A stretch of DNA of 58,570 nt from JALHMQ01 sp964616395 (GCA_964616395.1 CAZTUT010000001.1:1-58570); one strand, 5' to 3'; shown: positions 17,143 through 26,090, counted from the stretch's first letter. The notes: a model not told the origin generated them from the letters alone. A program made the numbers and translations.

Positions 17143-18980
17143 GCGAACTGGTCGACCGGCGGCTGCTTTCGCTGCTGCTGTATGACTGGCTGGGCGCTGA
17201 CCGGCTGCCGCAGCGGTCGTTGTTCGCCGAGCACTCGCGTGAAACGTTCGATGCGGTGCTGACGGCCGCCAACGCACTGGCAGTCAGCCAGTTCGCGCCG
17301 CACAACCGCAAGTCCGACCTCAACGAGCCGCGCTTCGATGGCGAGCGCGTGCATTTGATCCCCGAGATTCGCGAGGCACTCGACGCCTTCATCGCGGGTG
17401 GGTTCATGGCCATGACGCCGGCGTCAGAGCAGGGCGGGCTGCAACTGCCGACCGTGATCGAGAAAGCAGCCTTCGCGCACTTCCTGGCCGCCAACATCGC
17501 GACCAGCGGCTATCCGTTCCTGACCATTGCCAACGCCAACCTGCTGCTTGCGCACGGCAGTCCGGCGCAGATCGACCGTTTCGCCCGACCGCAGCTCGCG
17601 GGCCGCTTCCTCGGCACCATGTGCCTGTCGGAGCCGCAGGCGGGCTCGTCGCTTTCGGACATCCTGACGCGTGCGGTCGAGGACAACGGGCCCGATGACG
17701 AAGGACTGGGCCCACGCTACCGGCTGCATGGCACCAAGATGTGGATCTCCGGCGGAGAGCACGACCTGTCCGAGAACATCGTTCATCTGGTCCTTGCCAA
17801 GATCGCCGCGCCCGACGGATCGGTGCCGGCCGGCGTGGCGGGGATCTCGCTGTTCATCGTGCCGCGCCGACTTGTCGCGGCCGACGGACGCTGTGGCGAG
17901 CGCAATGACGTGGCGCTGGCCGGGGTCAACCACAAGCTGGGGTATCGCGGCACCGTGAACACGGTGCTCAGCTTCGGCGAGGGAGCGCATCGGCCGCAGG
18001 GAAATGCGGGCGCGATCGGCTATCGGGTGGGTGAGGCCGGCCGCGGCCTGGCGATCATGTTCACGATGATGAACGAGGCCCGCATCGGCGTGGGACTGGG
18101 TGCCGCGATGCTGGGCTACGCCGGCTATCGTTCGTCGCTGGCCTATGCACGCGAGCGTCCGCAGGGCCGGCTTCCCGGCGCGCGCGGCAAGGTTGCAGGG
18201 CCGCCGGTGCCGATCATCCGCCACGCCGACGTGCGGCGCATGCTGCTGGCGCAGAAGGCGTACGCAGAGGGTGGCCTTGCGCTGGGGCTGTACTGCGCGC
18301 GGCTGGTGGACGACGAGCGTAGTGCCACCGACCCGGTTCAGCGTCAGCGCGCGGGTCGGCTGCTGGAACTTTTGACGCCGATTGCCAAGAGCTGGCCTTC
18401 CGAGTGGTGTGTGGAGGCCAACAGCCTCGCGATCCAGGTGCTCGGCGGTGCGGGCTACACGCGCGACCACCCGGTCGAGCAGTACTGGCGTGACAACCGC
18501 CTGAACATGATCCATGAGGGCACGCACGGCATCCAGGCACTCGACCTGCTGGCGCGCAAGGTGCCGATGGATGGCGGCGCGCTGCTGCAGGCCTTCCGCG
18601 CCGAGATCGAGGCGACGATCGCCCGCGCGCTGGCCGCGCACGATCCGTCGCTGCCCGATCTGGCGAAAGACGTTGGCGTGGCTGCGACCCACCTGGCAGC
18701 GGCGACGCGAATGCTCGGCCGGATCGACGAGCCGAACGCAGCACTCGCCCATGCCACCCCTTACATGCAGGCGTTCGGACACCTTGTCCTGGGATGGATC
18801 TGGCTCGACCTTGCTATTTGCGCGTTGTCCAGCGCGACCGTCGACACCCGGCTGCGTGCTTCCGTGCTTCACACGGCACGCTGGTTCATCATTCACGAAT
18901 TGCCGCGCATTCCGGCGTGGCTGCAACCGATAGAGCGCGGCGACCGGACCGTGCACGACACCGAGGAGGACTGGCTTTGA
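17139..18980 (+). CDS. Acyl-CoA dehydrogenase, DmdC-like long form
   Basis: A flavoprotein that desaturates an acyl-CoA at the alpha-beta bond, passing electrons to ETF. At 613 residues it has the length of the DmdC/AidB-like group rather than the 380-residue short form. Features: FLGTMCLSEPQAGSSLSD (FAD/substrate loop), GTKMWISGGEHDLSENIVHL, NHKLGYRGTVNTVLSF, VLGGAGYTRDHPVEQYWRD and NMIHEGTHGIQALDLLARKV, where the Glu is the likely catalytic base. A C-terminal helical domain follows (about 490-610). The ATG overlaps the previous stop (ATGA). The DmdC name comes from methylmercaptopropionyl-CoA, but most such genes have other, unknown substrates; no DMSP genes are nearby. Confidence 0.93.
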   Translation: MSELVDRRLLSLLLYDWLGADRLPQRSLFAEHSRETFDAVLTAANALAVSQFAPHNRKSDLNEPRFDGERVHLIPEIREALDAFIAGGFMAMTPASEQGGLQLPTVIEKAAFAHFLAANIATSGYPFLTIANANLLLAHGSPAQIDRFARPQLAGRFLGTMCLSEPQAGSSLSDILTRAVEDNGPDDEGLGPRYRLHGTKMWISGGEHDLSENIVHLVLAKIAAPDGSVPAGVAGISLFIVPRRLVAADGRCGERNDVALAGVNHKLGYRGTVNTVLSFGEGAHRPQGNAGAIGYRVGEAGRGLAIMFTMMNEARIGVGLGAAMLGYAGYRSSLAYARERPQGRLPGARGKVAGPPVPIIRHADVRRMLLAQKAYAEGGLALGLYCARLVDDERSATDPVQRQRAGRLLELLTPIAKSWPSEWCVEANSLAIQVLGGAGYTRDHPVEQYWRDNRLNMIHEGTHGIQALDLLARKVPMDGGALLQAFRAEIEATIARALAAHDPSLPDLAKDVGVAATHLAAATRMLGRIDEPNAALAHATPYMQAFGHLVLGWIWLDLAICALSSATVDTRLRASVLHTARWFIIHELPRIPAWLQPIERGDRTVHDTEEDWL

Positions 18981-19212
18981 TCAAGCACATCGTGATGTGG
19001 AAGCTGCACGATCACGCGCAAGGCGCCGACAAGGCGGCCAACATCGAAAAGATGCGGCGTCTGCTCGAAGGCTGCCGCGATCTCGTGCCCGGCATGGGGC
19101 GGCTTGAAGTTGGTACTGCAACTGCCGGACTGGAGGCCACCTACGACATCGTGCTGTACTCGGAGTTTGCCGACAAGGCGGCGCTCGATGCTTATCAGCA
19201 CCACCCCGATCA
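18977..19212 (+). CDS. Dabb-domain (stress-responsive A/B barrel) protein, 3' end lost in gap
   Basis: The TTG start overlaps the acyl-CoA dehydrogenase stop and follows a strong GAGGAGG ribosome binding site. The protein begins MIKHIVMWKLHDHA and continues to TYDIVLYSEFADKAALDAYQ then HHPD, the Dabb (dimeric alpha-beta barrel) pattern; such proteins normally run about 100 residues, so some 25 are missing in the 100-N gap. The role is unclear: some Dabb proteins are small isomerase- or cyclase-like enzymes, others are called stress-responsive. Its place inside the beta-oxidation operon suggests an accessory catabolic step. Confidence 0.85.
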
Positions 19213-19312
19213 NNNNNNNNNNNNNNNNNNNNNNNNNNNNNNNNNNNNNNNNNNNNNNNNNNNNNNNNNNNNNNNNNNNNNNNNNNNNNNNNNNNNNNNN
19301 NNNNNNNNNNNN
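19213..19312. other. Scaffold gap (100 N) within the catabolic cluster
   Basis: One hundred undetermined bases. The Dabb gene lacks about 25 codons and the thioesterase gene on the far side lacks about 60-70, which together need more than 100 bases, so the true gap is larger than drawn and could hold a further gene. Confidence 0.99.
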
Positions 19313-19555
19313 ATGGCGCGCGCCGGATCCTCGCTCACTGACCAAGCGCCCGGCAATGTGACAGTCGAAATGAAGACCAGCTTTTTCGCTCCCGCGCGCG
19401 GCCGCCTGCGGGCCGTGGGACGGGTGCTGCACCGGTCGACCACGATGGCCTACTGCGAGGCCGAGCTCTTTTCGGAAGACGGCTCGCTCGCGGCCAAGGC
19501 GATGGGTACGTTCAAGTTTCTCAAGCGGCTCGATGCCGCACCGCGCCTCCGCTGA
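19313..19555 (+). CDS. PaaI-type hotdog thioesterase, 5' end lost in gap
   Basis: The C-terminal 80 residues of a PaaI-like acyl-CoA thioesterase: MARAGSSLTDQAPGNVTVEM, then KTSFFAPARGRLRAVGRVLH and the closing MAYCEAELFSEDGSLAAKAM with GTFKFLKR. The N-terminal half with the HGG motif and catalytic acid is in the gap, and the ATG at 19313 is almost certainly internal. A role in releasing stalled or toxic CoA esters in the pathway is likely. Confidence 0.8.
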   Translation: MARAGSSLTDQAPGNVTVEMKTSFFAPARGRLRAVGRVLHRSTTMAYCEAELFSEDGSLAAKAMGTFKFLKRLDAAPRLR

Positions 19556-19587
19556 TTCAGCGGACCACCGATTTCCAGAGGATCGCC

Positions 19588-20586
19588 ATGCCCACCCATC
19601 GCCGAATCGTCCTTGCCGGCCGTCCCCAGGCCGATGTGATGCCCGAGCACTTCCGTCTCGAAACCGTTGAAACGCCGGTGCCCGCCGAGGGCCAGGTGCT
19701 GGTGCGTAACCTGTGGCTGTCGCTCGATCCCTACATGCGCGGCCGGATGAACGAGGGCCGCTCGTATGCCGAATGCCAGCCGCTGGACGCGACGATGGTC
19801 GGCGGCACCGCAGGTGTGGTCGAGGCGTCGCGCAATCCGCGCTTCGCGCCCGGCGACCCGGTGGTCGGCTACTTCGGCTGGGAGGAGTACGGCATCAGCG
19901 ACGGCACCGGACTGATGAAGGTCGATACCGCGCACGTCCCGCTGTCGGCCTATCTTGGTCCGGTGGGCATGCCGGGTGTGACCGCCTGGTACGGCCTGAA
20001 CCAAATCATCGTTCCCAAGGCCGGCGAGACGATCGCGGTGTCGGCTGCGTCGGGTGCCGTGGGCAGCGTCGTCGGTCAGCTTGCGAAGGCGGCCGGCTGT
20101 CGCACGATCGGCATTGCCGGTGGCGCCGACAAGTGTCGCTACGTACTCGACGAGCTGGGCTTCGATGCCTGCATCGACTACAAGTCCGACGACCTCGGCA
20201 AGGCGCTCAAGGCGGCGGCGCCGAAGGGCATCGACGGCTACTTCGAGAACGTGGGTGGCCCGGTGCTCGACGCGGTGCTGCCCCGGATGAATGCCTTCGG
20301 CCGGATCGCGCTGTGCGGACTGATTGCCGGCTACAACGCGGCGCCGATTCCGATCGCCAATCCAACCTGGTTCCTGATCAGCCGGCTCAAGCTGCAGGGC
20401 TTCATCGTGACCGAGCACATGGGGCTGTGGCCGCAGGCGCTGCGCGAACTCGGTACGCGGGTCGCCAGCGGCACGCTGCGCTATCGCGAGACGATCGCCG
20501 AGGGGCTGGACAGTGCGCCGGAGGCCTTCATCGGCCTGCTGAAGGGGCGCAACTTCGGCAAGCAGCTGGTGAGGCTTGCGCGATGA
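19588..20586 (+). CDS. NADP-dependent medium-chain oxidoreductase (CurA/alkenal reductase type)
   Basis: A 332-residue zinc-free MDR enzyme of the leukotriene B4 12-hydroxydehydrogenase/CurA group, which reduces carbon-carbon double bonds of enones and alkenals with NADPH. Diagnostic segments: LWLSLDPYMRGRMNE near residue 50, PVGMPGVTAWYGLNQI, the nucleotide fold SAASGAVGSVVGQLAKAAGC with IAGGADKCRYVLDELGFD, FENVGGPVLDAVLPRM and the tail GLLKGRNFGKQLVRL. A GGAT sequence precedes the ATG. The stop overlaps the start of the SDR gene. In this cluster it may saturate a double bond of the substrate. Confidence 0.92.
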   Translation: MPTHRRIVLAGRPQADVMPEHFRLETVETPVPAEGQVLVRNLWLSLDPYMRGRMNEGRSYAECQPLDATMVGGTAGVVEASRNPRFAPGDPVVGYFGWEEYGISDGTGLMKVDTAHVPLSAYLGPVGMPGVTAWYGLNQIIVPKAGETIAVSAASGAVGSVVGQLAKAAGCRTIGIAGGADKCRYVLDELGFDACIDYKSDDLGKALKAAAPKGIDGYFENVGGPVLDAVLPRMNAFGRIALCGLIAGYNAAPIPIANPTWFLISRLKLQGFIVTEHMGLWPQALRELGTRVASGTLRYRETIAEGLDSAPEAFIGLLKGRNFGKQLVRLAR

Positions 20587-21476
20587 AAGACCTGCGGGGG
20601 CGAACCGCCGTCATTACCGGCGCGGCCAGTGGCCTGGGGCGCGAATTCGCTCGGCGAGCACACGCCGAGGGCATGCAGCTTGTGCTTGCCGACGTTGAAG
20701 TCGAGCCCCTGAACGCGCTGGTGGCGGAACTCGGCGCCGATGGCTGCAAGGTCCTCGGCGAGGTCGTCGATGTTTCGCGCGGCGACGAGGTCGCGCGGCT
20801 GGCCGAGCGCGCCTATGCCGAGTTCGGCGATGTCGCATTGCTGTTCAACAATGCCGGAGTCGGCAGCGGCGGCTACGTGTGGGAGAACAGCGAGGCCGAC
20901 TGGACCTGGGTGCTCGGCGTGAATCTGCACGGCGTGGTTCACGGCATCCGCCAGTTCGTTCCACGCATGCTGGCATCAGGTCGGCCGGCGCACGTGATCA
21001 ACACCGCCTCGGTCGCCGGACTGCTGTGCGCGCCCGTGATGGGTGTGTACAACGTCAGCAAGCATGCGGTGGTCGCGCTGACCGAAACGCTGTACCACGA
21101 CCTCAAGATGGCCGGCGCGTCCATCGGCGTGTCGCTGCTGTGTCCGGCGTTCGTGCCCACCGGCATCGCACTGTCGCACCGCAACCGGCCGTCCGAGCTG
21201 CGCGGCGTGGCGCCGACCGCGTCGCAGAAGCTCGCGCATCAGGCGATCGTCAAGGCCGTCGACTCCGGGCGGCTGACGGCAGCCGACGTCGCGCGGATCA
21301 CGTTCGAGGCCATCGCCGAGGACCGCTTCTACGTGTTCACCCATCCGCAGATCCTGCCGAGCGTCCAGATCCGGTTCGACGACATCATCGGCCAGCGGCA
21401 GCCAACCGATCCGTATCTGGTCAAGCCGACGGCACGGCCGCAACGACCGGACGGCGGGTCGTCCGAGGCGCGCTGA
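20583..21476 (+). CDS. Short-chain dehydrogenase/reductase
   Basis: A 297-residue classical SDR that starts at the ATG overlapping the previous stop (ATGA). The nucleotide motif TGAASGLG is at about residues 12-19, NNAG follows in LLFNNAGVGSGG, then the catalytic Ser in NTASVAGLL and YNVSK (the YxxxK pair). The C-terminal region (after PTGIALSHRNRPSELRG) is long and may form a lid. Oxidises or reduces an unknown hydroxyl/keto substrate. Last gene of the rightward cluster; 157 bases follow before the next gene, without a clear terminator. Confidence 0.92.
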   Translation: MKDLRGRTAVITGAASGLGREFARRAHAEGMQLVLADVEVEPLNALVAELGADGCKVLGEVVDVSRGDEVARLAERAYAEFGDVALLFNNAGVGSGGYVWENSEADWTWVLGVNLHGVVHGIRQFVPRMLASGRPAHVINTASVAGLLCAPVMGVYNVSKHAVVALTETLYHDLKMAGASIGVSLLCPAFVPTGIALSHRNRPSELRGVAPTASQKLAHQAIVKAVDSGRLTAADVARITFEAIAEDRFYVFTHPQILPSVQIRFDDIIGQRQPTDPYLVKPTARPQRPDGGSSEAR

Positions 21477-21633
21477 TTACCTGCGTCTTGCGGGTTCGTC
21501 CTTCCTGCGTTGCGGGTCGTCGCCGTATCCGGCCGCTCGTCGCGGCAGGCATGCGGGGCACTCACGGGGTGAGATAGAGTCGTCGGCATGGGCCTGCCGC
21601 TGGCGCGGCATGGCTCAGCCCTCCGGAGGTTGA

Positions 21634-24369
21634 ATGCATCCATCATTTGTTCGTCCGTTCAGACTCGTTGCGGCCCTCGCTGCGCTGATGCTTCCCGTGG
21701 CGCTTTCGTTCGCGCCCATGGCCGAAGCCACGTCGCCGATGGGTCCGGTGCCGGTTCACAGTGTCGAGGGCATCAACGAGTACAGACTGCCCAACGGACT
21801 CCGGGTGGTCCTGTATCCGGATGCGTCCAAGCCCACGGTGACCGTCAACATCACCTACCTGGTCGGCTCGCGCCATGAGAACTATGGCGAAACCGGCATG
21901 GCGCACTTGCTCGAGCACCTGATATTCAAGGGCAGCAAGAACTTTCCGCAGCCCGATGCGGAGTTCAACCGCCGCGGCTTCCGAAACAACGGAACCACCA
22001 ACTTCGACCGCACCAATTACTTTTCGACGTTTCAGGCCAGCGATGACAACCTGCGCTGGGCGCTGGGCTGGAGCGCTGACGCGATGGTGAACTCGTTCAT
22101 CTCTCGCAAGGATCTCGATACCGAGATGACGGTGGTTCGCAACGAGTACGAGATGGGCGAGAGCAGTCCCGGGCAGGTCACGTTCAAGCGCCTGTTCGCG
22201 ATGATGTTCGACTGGCACAACTACGCCAAGCTGCCGATCGGCAACCGCAGCGACATCGAGAACGTCGGCATCGAGAACCTGCAGGCCTTCTATCGCCGCT
22301 ACTACCAACCGGACAACGCGGTGCTGACGGTCGCCGGAAAGTTCGACGAGAAGAAAGCGCTCGGATGGATCTACGAAAGCTTCGGCAAGATCCCCCGGCC
22401 GACGCGGACGCTTCCTTCGCTATGGACCGTGGAGCCGCCGATGGACGGCGAGCGAAGCGTGCTGGTCCGGCGCGCGGGCGACATTCAGATCGTGGCACTG
22501 GCCTACCGCATTCCATCGGCACTGTCGCGCGATGCGGCAGCGCTGGCGGCTGCTGCCGACGTGCTTGGAAACAGCCCGAACGGTCGCCTGCACAAGGCCA
22601 TTGTCGAGAAGGGACTGGCCGCCCAGGTGTTCGCCGAGCCGATCTGGTTGCGTGATCCGGGCATGATCGTGTTCGGCGCGATCGTCAAGAAGGGCGATCC
22701 CGTGGAGCCGGTTCGGGCGGCGCTGATCGACATCGTCGAGCGACTGGCGACCGAGCCGCCAACCGACGAGGAACTCACCCGGTTCAGGCGCGACGCCGAG
22801 ACCCAGTACGAGCGGGCCCTGGCCGATCCACAGCAGTTCGGCATCTCCTTGTCCGAGTACATCTCGCTGGGTGACTGGCGTCTGTTTTTCGTTTCGCGAA
22901 GCCTCGATGCCGCGGTGACAGCAAACGATGTCGCGAAGGCCGCTGGCAGCTACTTCCGCCGGGACAATCGTGGCGTGGCGATGTTCGTTCCGGAGGATCA
23001 GCCCAGGCGCGCGCAGATCGCCGCGCCGCTGACAGCCGAGGAGTTGCTCAAGGATTTCAAGCCGCGGGCCGCGGTTGCCGCGGGCGAGGCATTCGAGCCG
23101 TCCCAGGAAAACATCGATCGCCGTACCCGCATCGTTCGGATCGGTGAGCTCGACATCGCGCTGCTGCCCAAGAAGACGCGCGGCGAGACGGTCAGCGTGA
23201 ACATGGCGTTTCGTTTTGGTGACGAGCGCAGCCTGCAGGGTCGACAACTGGTCGCGCGGCTGACCAGCGACATGCTGTCGCGCGGCACCTCGAAGCTCAC
23301 ACGCCAGCAGATTGCCGACGAGCGCACGCGCCTGAAGATGCAGGGCGGCCTCACCGCGTTCGAGACAACGCGTGCGCAGCTTGCCGACGCGTTGCGGCTC
23401 ACCGCGCATGTGATCCGCGACGCAAGCTTTCCGCAGAACGAGTTCGAGCAGTTACGCCGGGAGCTGCTGACGTCGCTGCAGGCGCAGCAGTCGGATCCGG
23501 GTGCGCGCTCGCAGGATGCGCTGATGGTCCACATGAACACCTATCCGGCAGGCGATCCACGCAGCTACCTGTCGCTGGCCGATAGCGCTGCCGCCTTGCC
23601 CGCGATCACACGGCAGCAGGTTGTCGATTTCCATCGCGACTTCTGGGGTACGGCGCGCGGTCAGATTGCGATCGTCGGCGACTTCGATGACCGGCAGATC
23701 GAGGCGCTGCTGCGCGAGGTGTTTGGCGCCTTCGGCTCGAAGGCGCCGTACGCACGGCTGCTGCGTGAGCCACGACAGGTTCAGTCCACTCGGGTGGTCT
23801 CGCCCTTGCCCGACAAGGAAAACGCGTTCTATCGCGCACGCCTCGTATTCGATGCCAGCGACAGTGACGCCGACGCCGCGGCACTGATCGTTGCCAACAC
23901 GATCATGGGCGGCGGCAGCGGGCTGGCGAATCGCCTCGTCAACCGGCTGCGCCAGCGCGATGGCCTTTCCTACGGTGCAGGCTCCGGCCTGCAACTGGGC
24001 AGTGTGGATCGTGCATCGAGTTTCACCATCGGCGCCATCGCGGCGCCGCAGAACATGCCGAAGATCGAAGCGGCCATCCGCGAAGAACTCGACGCGTCGC
24101 TGCGCGATGGCTTCACGCAGAAGGAACTGGACGATGCACGCAACGGCCTGCTGCAGGAACGGCTGCTGGCCCGGTCCGAGGACGGCACGCTCGCCGCGGC
24201 CTGGGTCGGCAACCTGTACCTGGGCCGCTCGTTCGCGTTCAGCCGTCAGGTCGAGGAGAAAATGCGCAGCCTGACACTGGCGGAACTCAACGCCGCCTGG
24301 CGCAAGCACATCGATCCGGCACGCATGACCGTGAGCATTGCAGGTGACCCGGCCAAGGGCATCCGTTGA
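21634..24369 (+). CDS. Periplasmic M16 (insulinase/pitrilysin-type) zinc peptidase
   Basis: A 911-residue two-repeat M16 peptidase. An N-terminal Sec signal (RLVAALAALMLPVALSF, with cleavage near APMAEA) sends it to the periplasm. The inverted zinc motif HxxEH is HLLEH at residues 91-95, with the third ligand Glu in MTVVRNEYEMGES about 75 residues on. The second half (from about residue 480) is the inactive, substrate-enclosing repeat (LSYGAGSGLQLGS segment with the conserved Tyr). A ribosome binding site AGG lies before the start. The next gene starts 2 bases after the stop. The likely role is clearance of peptides in the periplasm. Confidence 0.94.
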   Translation: MHPSFVRPFRLVAALAALMLPVALSFAPMAEATSPMGPVPVHSVEGINEYRLPNGLRVVLYPDASKPTVTVNITYLVGSRHENYGETGMAHLLEHLIFKGSKNFPQPDAEFNRRGFRNNGTTNFDRTNYFSTFQASDDNLRWALGWSADAMVNSFISRKDLDTEMTVVRNEYEMGESSPGQVTFKRLFAMMFDWHNYAKLPIGNRSDIENVGIENLQAFYRRYYQPDNAVLTVAGKFDEKKALGWIYESFGKIPRPTRTLPSLWTVEPPMDGERSVLVRRAGDIQIVALAYRIPSALSRDAAALAAAADVLGNSPNGRLHKAIVEKGLAAQVFAEPIWLRDPGMIVFGAIVKKGDPVEPVRAALIDIVERLATEPPTDEELTRFRRDAETQYERALADPQQFGISLSEYISLGDWRLFFVSRSLDAAVTANDVAKAAGSYFRRDNRGVAMFVPEDQPRRAQIAAPLTAEELLKDFKPRAAVAAGEAFEPSQENIDRRTRIVRIGELDIALLPKKTRGETVSVNMAFRFGDERSLQGRQLVARLTSDMLSRGTSKLTRQQIADERTRLKMQGGLTAFETTRAQLADALRLTAHVIRDASFPQNEFEQLRRELLTSLQAQQSDPGARSQDALMVHMNTYPAGDPRSYLSLADSAAALPAITRQQVVDFHRDFWGTARGQIAIVGDFDDRQIEALLREVFGAFGSKAPYARLLREPRQVQSTRVVSPLPDKENAFYRARLVFDASDSDADAAALIVANTIMGGGSGLANRLVNRLRQRDGLSYGAGSGLQLGSVDRASSFTIGAIAAPQNMPKIEAAIREELDASLRDGFTQKELDDARNGLLQERLLARSEDGTLAAAWVGNLYLGRSFAFSRQVEEKMRSLTLAELNAAWRKHIDPARMTVSIAGDPAKGIR

Positions 24370-24371
24370 CC

Positions 24372-24824
24372 ATGGCCTGGGATCACTTTCGGCACAGAGT
24401 CGACCTGAGGGTACGCTGGGCCGAGGTCGATATGCAGGCGGTTGTCTTCAATGGCCACTACCTGACCTACTGCGACATCTGCCTGACCGAGTACTGGCGT
24501 GCGATCGGCGTGCACTACCCGCGCGACTTTCTCGGCGAAGGCAGCGATACCTATGTGCGCAAGGCGACGGTCGAGTACCACGCGCCAGCGCTGTTCGATG
24601 ACGAACTGGCCATCTGCGGCCGGGTGGCGCGACTGGGGCGTACCAGTCTTTCGTTCAGGGTCGCGATGTTTCGTCGGGGGCAGCACGACAAATCGTTGAT
24701 CGACGCCGAACTGATCTATGTGAATGCCTCGACCGGGTCAAAGTCGCCGGTGCCGTGGACGCCGCGCTTTCGCGACTGCGTACGCCGGTTCGAGATCGTC
24801 GCGCCAGAGGAAGCCCATGCCTGA
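24372..24824 (+). CDS. Acyl-CoA thioesterase, YbgC/4-hydroxybenzoyl-CoA type (hotdog fold)
   Basis: A 150-residue hotdog protein with the active-site Asp segment RVRWAEVDMQAVVFNGHYLTY close to the N-terminus, then a central helix (TEYWRAIGVHYPRD). The start at ATG 24372 was preferred over an overlapping TTG 6 bases upstream. The YbgC family hydrolyses acyl-CoAs and is often tied to the Tol-Pal system, but no tol genes are here. Between an M16 peptidase and an acetyltransferase, the substrate cannot be inferred. Confidence 0.88.
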   Translation: MAWDHFRHRVDLRVRWAEVDMQAVVFNGHYLTYCDICLTEYWRAIGVHYPRDFLGEGSDTYVRKATVEYHAPALFDDELAICGRVARLGRTSLSFRVAMFRRGQHDKSLIDAELIYVNASTGSKSPVPWTPRFRDCVRRFEIVAPEEAHA

Positions 24825-25245
24825 GCTCTTGTCCATCGAACTGGGGGACTGGTCGACGCTGCGCGAGGAGGCCGCGGCGATCCGTTTCGTTGTGTTCGTC
24901 GACGAGCAAAAGGTGCCGGCGGACCTGGAACTGGACGCGTGGGATGCGCAATGCCTGCATGCGCTGGCGCGCGATCCGTCGGGCAAGGCGGTGGCCACCG
25001 GCAGGCTTCTGCCCGATGGCCATATCGGCCGCATGGCGGTGCTTCGCGACGCACGCTCAAGGGGCGCAGGGAGTCTTGTCCTGCGGACGTTGATGGCCGC
25101 CGCGCGCGAACGCGGGTATGCGGAGACCATCCTGAGCGCGCAGACGCACGCAATCGGGTTCTATGCGAAGCACGGCTATCTCGCAGAAGGCGCGGTCTAC
25201 GACGACTGCGGCATTCCGCATGTCGACATGCGCTGCCGGCTCTAG
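24817..25245 (+). CDS. GNAT-family N-acetyltransferase
   Basis: A 142-residue acetyltransferase of the YjcF/ElaA-like branch. It begins MPELLSIELGDWSTLREEAA; IRFVVFVDEQKVPADLELD is the family's VFVxEQ segment, and the acetyl-CoA site is in MAVLRDARSRGAGSLVLRTL (RxxGxG/A pattern). The ATG is 8 bases inside the end of the thioesterase gene, so the two are coupled. Its TAG stop lies in the palindrome CTAG, which also holds the stop of the NRDE gene on the other strand. Confidence 0.9.
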   Translation: MPELLSIELGDWSTLREEAAAIRFVVFVDEQKVPADLELDAWDAQCLHALARDPSGKAVATGRLLPDGHIGRMAVLRDARSRGAGSLVLRTLMAAARERGYAETILSAQTHAIGFYAKHGYLAEGAVYDDCGIPHVDMRCRL

Positions 25246-26090
25246 ATGCCCTGTCGGCTGCCCGTCGCTGTTGCGGCACCGACCATGAACTCGAATGCAC
25301 GGTCCTGGTAGAGCTCCGGTGAGCTTGGATCGAAGCTGCGTTCGATGAAGTTGACCAGGCCATCGCGTCGCACGGTGATGATCGTGCTGGCGCGGGTCCC
25401 GTAGCCATTGGCGCGGATCTGCACCGCCGACAGCACGCGCTCCCAGTCCGGTGGCACGCCGGTCTGCGGCAGGCTGCTGTCGTGCGCCAGCGAACGATCG
25501 GCAAGCAGTTCGAACAGTGCATCGTGGTCGAGCCGGCGGGCGATGCTGGTGGCAAAGCTGCTGACGCTTCGGACGACCTTCGGCCAGGGCGTGTCGAGAA
25601 AGGCATTCGACAGGCCGTAGATGCCGGGAGCGAGCGAGCGAGGCGGCTCCGGCATCCGGTTGCTGAAATAGTGAAGCCCCGCCCCGCGTCGGGCAGCGGC
25701 CGATGACCTGGCGCGACGCGGCGGCAGCGGGTCGGCGACCAGCAGGTTGAAGCCGTTATGGGTCAGCGTGGTCGGCGCGATCGCGTCAAGCCAGGCGCGG
25801 CCGTCGGACTCCCCGGCCTGCAGCGCCGCGAGCACAAGAGCGCCGCGGGACGGCGCGTGCGGATTTTTCTCGGTTGGCGCCCGGACATTGGTGACCAGCG
25901 CAACGCGTCCATCGCGATTGATGCCAAGCCAGGTGCCACCGGCTTCGTCGTCGCGCCCGGCGAGCACCGACACCGCCTGGCCCCACCAGGCCGCCGCACG
26001 CGTGCCGCGCGTGTAGAACTCGTCGCGGTTGCTCGCTACGATCAGCGGATAGTCGGGATGGGACTGCCACGCAACGACTGCGATGCACAT
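25242..26090 (-). CDS. NRDE/TANGO2-family protein
   Basis: A 282-residue protein starting MCIAVVAWQSHPDYPLIVAS; the Cys-2 after start Met suits an Ntn-hydrolase-like fold. The name-giving motif is seen as ASNRDEFYTRGTRAAAWW, with GGTWLGINRDGRVALVTNVR next. Eukaryotic TANGO2 affects lipid and haem handling; the bacterial function is unknown. The upstream frame is open further, but homology starts at 26090. Last gene of the leftward set ygfZ-DUF4936-NRDE, 20 bases after DUF4936. Its stop shares a CTAG palindrome with the convergent acetyltransferase gene. Confidence 0.9.
   Translation of the reverse strand: MCIAVVAWQSHPDYPLIVASNRDEFYTRGTRAAAWWGQAVSVLAGRDDEAGGTWLGINRDGRVALVTNVRAPTEKNPHAPSRGALVLAALQAGESDGRAWLDAIAPTTLTHNGFNLLVADPLPPRRARSSAAARRGAGLHYFSNRMPEPPRSLAPGIYGLSNAFLDTPWPKVVRSVSSFATSIARRLDHDALFELLADRSLAHDSSLPQTGVPPDWERVLSAVQIRANGYGTRASTIITVRRDGLVNFIERSFDPSSPELYQDRAFEFMVGAATATGSRQGI

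Noticed and set aside
21480..21526. Imperfect tandem repeat (TGCGTCTTGCGGGTTCGTC-like unit twice) before the M16 gene
   Set aside because: Only two diverged copies of about 20 bases; too weak to separate from chance in GC-rich sequence.
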